NCBI GenBank assembly: GCA_041650055.1
Contig: JBAZLV010000005.1
Coordinates: forward strand, 1-64,000
DNA: 64,000 nucleotides
From: JBAZLV01 sp041650055
GTDB taxonomy: Bacteria; Nitrospirota; UBA9217
Direction of reading: 5' to 3'
Below the pieces are notes generated by a model. It did no database searches. It was not told the origin of the DNA and worked only from the letters and a program-made list of their open reading frames with translations. The translations under genes were made by a program, and so were the position numbers. Shown here one piece after another: positions 62,589-64,000 of this stretch; the first letter of the stretch is position 1, and each line of letters begins with the position of its first letter.

Positions 62589-62792
62589 AAATAAGTATAG
62601 CAGATTACCGAACCAAGCTGCATACTCCTGAATTCAAGAGCGTTCGGTATGCGAATGTTCTTCTCTCTCATTGCCTGCCGCGATGCAGGGGTGTGCGGTT
62701 GCTTATGACAACAGGCATACCTTATCACAAAGATATTCGGCAAGTCAACGATGATGAAACAAGGTGACGGAAAATCACAAGTAAAATTTTGC
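62589..62792. other. gene-free interval ahead of HU
   Basis: About 200 bases between the divergent small gene and the HU promoter (317 bases to the HU start). It contains no recognisable gene. A few short AT-rich words are present but no clear repeat. Confidence 0.5.
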
Positions 62793-62821
62793 TTGCTATT
62801 TAAAAGCAGACTGTATATACT
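62793..62821 (+). promoter_or_regulatory. promoter of the HU gene
   Basis: TTGCTA (62793-62798), a 17-bp spacer and TATACT (62816-62821). It gives a leader of about 75 bases before the HU start. Confidence 0.65.
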
Positions 62822-62905
62822 TGCCCACGAATTCGCCGTTTTTTCGATGTGGTAATTTATCAAACAGGTATACATACTTTTATTATTTCTAAGGAGGGGA
62901 TGTAT

Positions 62906-63193
62906 ATGGCAAAGGCCATGACCAAGTCGCAGATTGCAGATACGATCGCGAAGAAGGCAGACATTAAGAAAAAGGTCGCAGTTCAAATTTTAGAAGACAT
63001 CGCGGCGCTTGCTTACAAAGAGGCAAAGAATGCTTTTACGCTGCCAGGACTCGGCAAACTGGTGCTGGTACAGCGCAAGGCCCGCATGGGTAGAAATCCC
63101 CAAACCGGAGAAGCGATTAAAATTCCGGCAAAAAAAGTGGTTAAGTTTCGCGTTGCAAAAGCTGCGAAAGAAGCAATCCTCGGCAAGAAATAA
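62906..63193 (+). CDS. HU-family DNA-binding protein
   Basis: 95 residues with the HU core: MTKSQIADTIAKKADIKKKV, AFTLPGLGKLVLVQRKARMG and NPQTGEAIKIPAKKVVKFRV AKAAKEAI. The DNA-binding arm with NPQTG is complete. ATG 62906 has AAGGAGG 8-14 bases upstream. It bends and compacts DNA. A terminator follows. Confidence 0.95.
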   Translation: MAKAMTKSQIADTIAKKADIKKKVAVQILEDIAALAYKEAKNAFTLPGLGKLVLVQRKARMGRNPQTGEAIKIPAKKVVKFRVAKAAKEAILGKK

Positions 63194-63222
63194 TTTTTAC
63201 GAGTATTTTTTATTAAAACACT

Positions 63223-63256
63223 GCAAAGGCATTCCGATATTCGGGATGCCTTTTGC
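63223..63256 (+). terminator. terminator-like hairpin after HU
   Basis: GCAAAGGCATTCCGA and TCGGGATGCCTTTTGC form a long stem with a three-base loop and one or two mismatches. T-richness follows only weakly, but its position right after the gene supports it. Confidence 0.8.
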
Positions 63257-63333
63257 ATCTTCAACTCGATGAGCAGTATCCTGTCGATGTGAGTAGTGGA
63301 ACGTTCTCCTTTTTCCTTTTCCCGGTTGTGCAT

Positions 63334-64000
63334 ATGCGAGTTCTTGTTGCCATGAGCGGCGGAGTAGACAGTTCGGTTGCAGCTGCATTATTGTTGCAGC
63401 AAGGGTGCAACGTAGAAGGGATCAATCTGCGTTTAGCGTCTGGAGGATGTTCTTCACGTGATGCGGCACAAAACGTCTGTGATCGTTTGCAAATTCCGCT
63501 TCGTTGCATCGATGTGCAGGCAGAATTTTCCCGAGAGGTGATACAGAATTTCATCTCGGAATATCAGCAGGGAAGAACGCCGAACCCCTGTGTTCGATGC
63601 AATCATATCATTAAATTCGGGCTTTTAATGGACTATGCTCGTAAGCATGCATTTGACCGTCTTGCCACCGGCCATTACGCACGGATCGAGCATGATGATT
63701 CACAGTCACAATTCCTGCTGAAGCAGGCTCGGGATCATTCCAAGGATCAAAGTTATTTTTTATACCGCTTGTCACAAGAGCAGATGCAGATGCTCCTGTT
63801 TCCGGTAGGCGACCTTTCGAAAAAAGAAGTAAGAGCATACGCGCATACGTTGCAGCTTCCTTCTGCGGAATCTCCTGAAAGCCAGGAGATTTGCTTTATT
63901 GAGCACCATAATTATCGTTTGTATCTCAAGCACCATGCGCCTGAAACGCTTGTTCCCGGAAATCTCATATTAAGCGATGGCACGATCGTCGGACACCATG
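63334..64000 (+). CDS. mnmA: tRNA-specific 2-thiouridylase MnmA (partial at window edge)
   Basis: Adds sulphur to the wobble uridine of tRNA-Lys, -Glu and -Gln. The first 222 codons are present: the PP-loop RVLVAMSGGVDSSVAAALLL, catalytic GRTPNPCVRCNHIIKFGLL, LATGHYARI, KDQSYFLYRLSQEQ and SPESQEICFI with the second catalytic cysteine. It runs off the right edge. With mnmE and mnmG it modifies the same wobble uridines. A GTG at 63328 is an alternative start; no ribosome binding site is obvious. Confidence 0.94.
   Translation, partial: MRVLVAMSGGVDSSVAAALLLQQGCNVEGINLRLASGGCSSRDAAQNVCDRLQIPLRCIDVQAEFSREVIQNFISEYQQGRTPNPCVRCNHIIKFGLLMDYARKHAFDRLATGHYARIEHDDSQSQFLLKQARDHSKDQSYFLYRLSQEQMQMLLFPVGDLSKKEVRAYAHTLQLPSAESPESQEICFIEHHNYRLYLKHHAPETLVPGNLILSDGTIVGHH

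Overview
The window is a gene-dense stretch of a Gram-negative bacterial chromosome that contains the replication-origin neighbourhood. No 16S gene is present, so taxonomy is inference. Lipoprotein signals, SurA, RlpA, two Slp-type lipoproteins, a large GyrB (800 aa), a very Myxococcus-like MglB-MglA pair, a bactofilin and a four-subunit pyruvate:ferredoxin oxidoreductase together suggest an anaerobic or microaerobic lineage near the Deltaproteobacteria (Myxococcota/Desulfobacterota) or Nitrospirota. The mix of conserved core genes with repeats and pseudogenes looks like an environmental genome.

Layout. 1-6.4 kb, minus strand: a cyclic beta-1,2-glucan synthase cut by the window edge, a B12-type radical SAM protein, a twice-frameshifted ABM-domain pseudogene, a BON-domain lipoprotein and pgi. 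6.6-17 kb, plus strand: mnmE-mnmG-rsmG, a perfect parS, parA-parB, a bactofilin and a long fused purL. 17-22 kb, minus strand: rlpA, yidC-yidD-rnpA-rpmH, an HD phosphohydrolase, then hisI and a HIT protein. Between the HD and HIT genes lies a strong oriC candidate: an AT-rich tract, six DnaA-trio-like triplets and several DnaA boxes. 22.3-32.6 kb, plus strand: dnaA, dnaN, gyrB, a nucleotidyltransferase pair, gyrA, a TPR lipoprotein and serS.

32.6-41.6 kb: all four tRNA-Ser genes follow serS. tRNA-Arg(ACG) lies beside tadA, the enzyme expected to edit it. SRP RNA, dnaX, ybaB and recR come next, then porCDAB, mglB-mglA and tRNA-Asn. 41.9-52.1 kb: two exported proteins of unknown function, a GIY-YIG protein, mfd, three SurA/PpiC-type folding factors, a CapA-like protein and an RlmI-like methyltransferase.

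52.1-56.9 kb is the accessory part. tRNA-Val(CAC) is followed by two partial copies of itself, one of them a 90-bp direct repeat with its terminator. These copies delimit small islets with a BrnT-BrnA toxin-antitoxin pair and an orphan lipoprotein. Just beyond lies a Panacea-domain toxin-antitoxin pair with its own promoter, then cassette-like genes with possible attC-like flanks. A second direct repeat of about 67 bp brackets 52.4-55.6 kb. No integrase is seen. 56.9-64 kb returns to ordinary genes: tag, a PAP2 protein, a DksA/TraR protein, a GAF-HD-GYP protein, an Smr protein, an ftsH 3' remnant, two Slp lipoproteins, HU and the start of mnmA.

Functional themes are replication and segregation (oriC, dnaA, dnaN, gyrAB, parABS), tRNA modification and decoding (mnmE, mnmG, mnmA, tadA, serS with its tRNAs), cell polarity (MglAB, bactofilin, ParAB), envelope biogenesis (YidC, SurA/PpiC proteins, RlpA, Slp) and anaerobic pyruvate metabolism.
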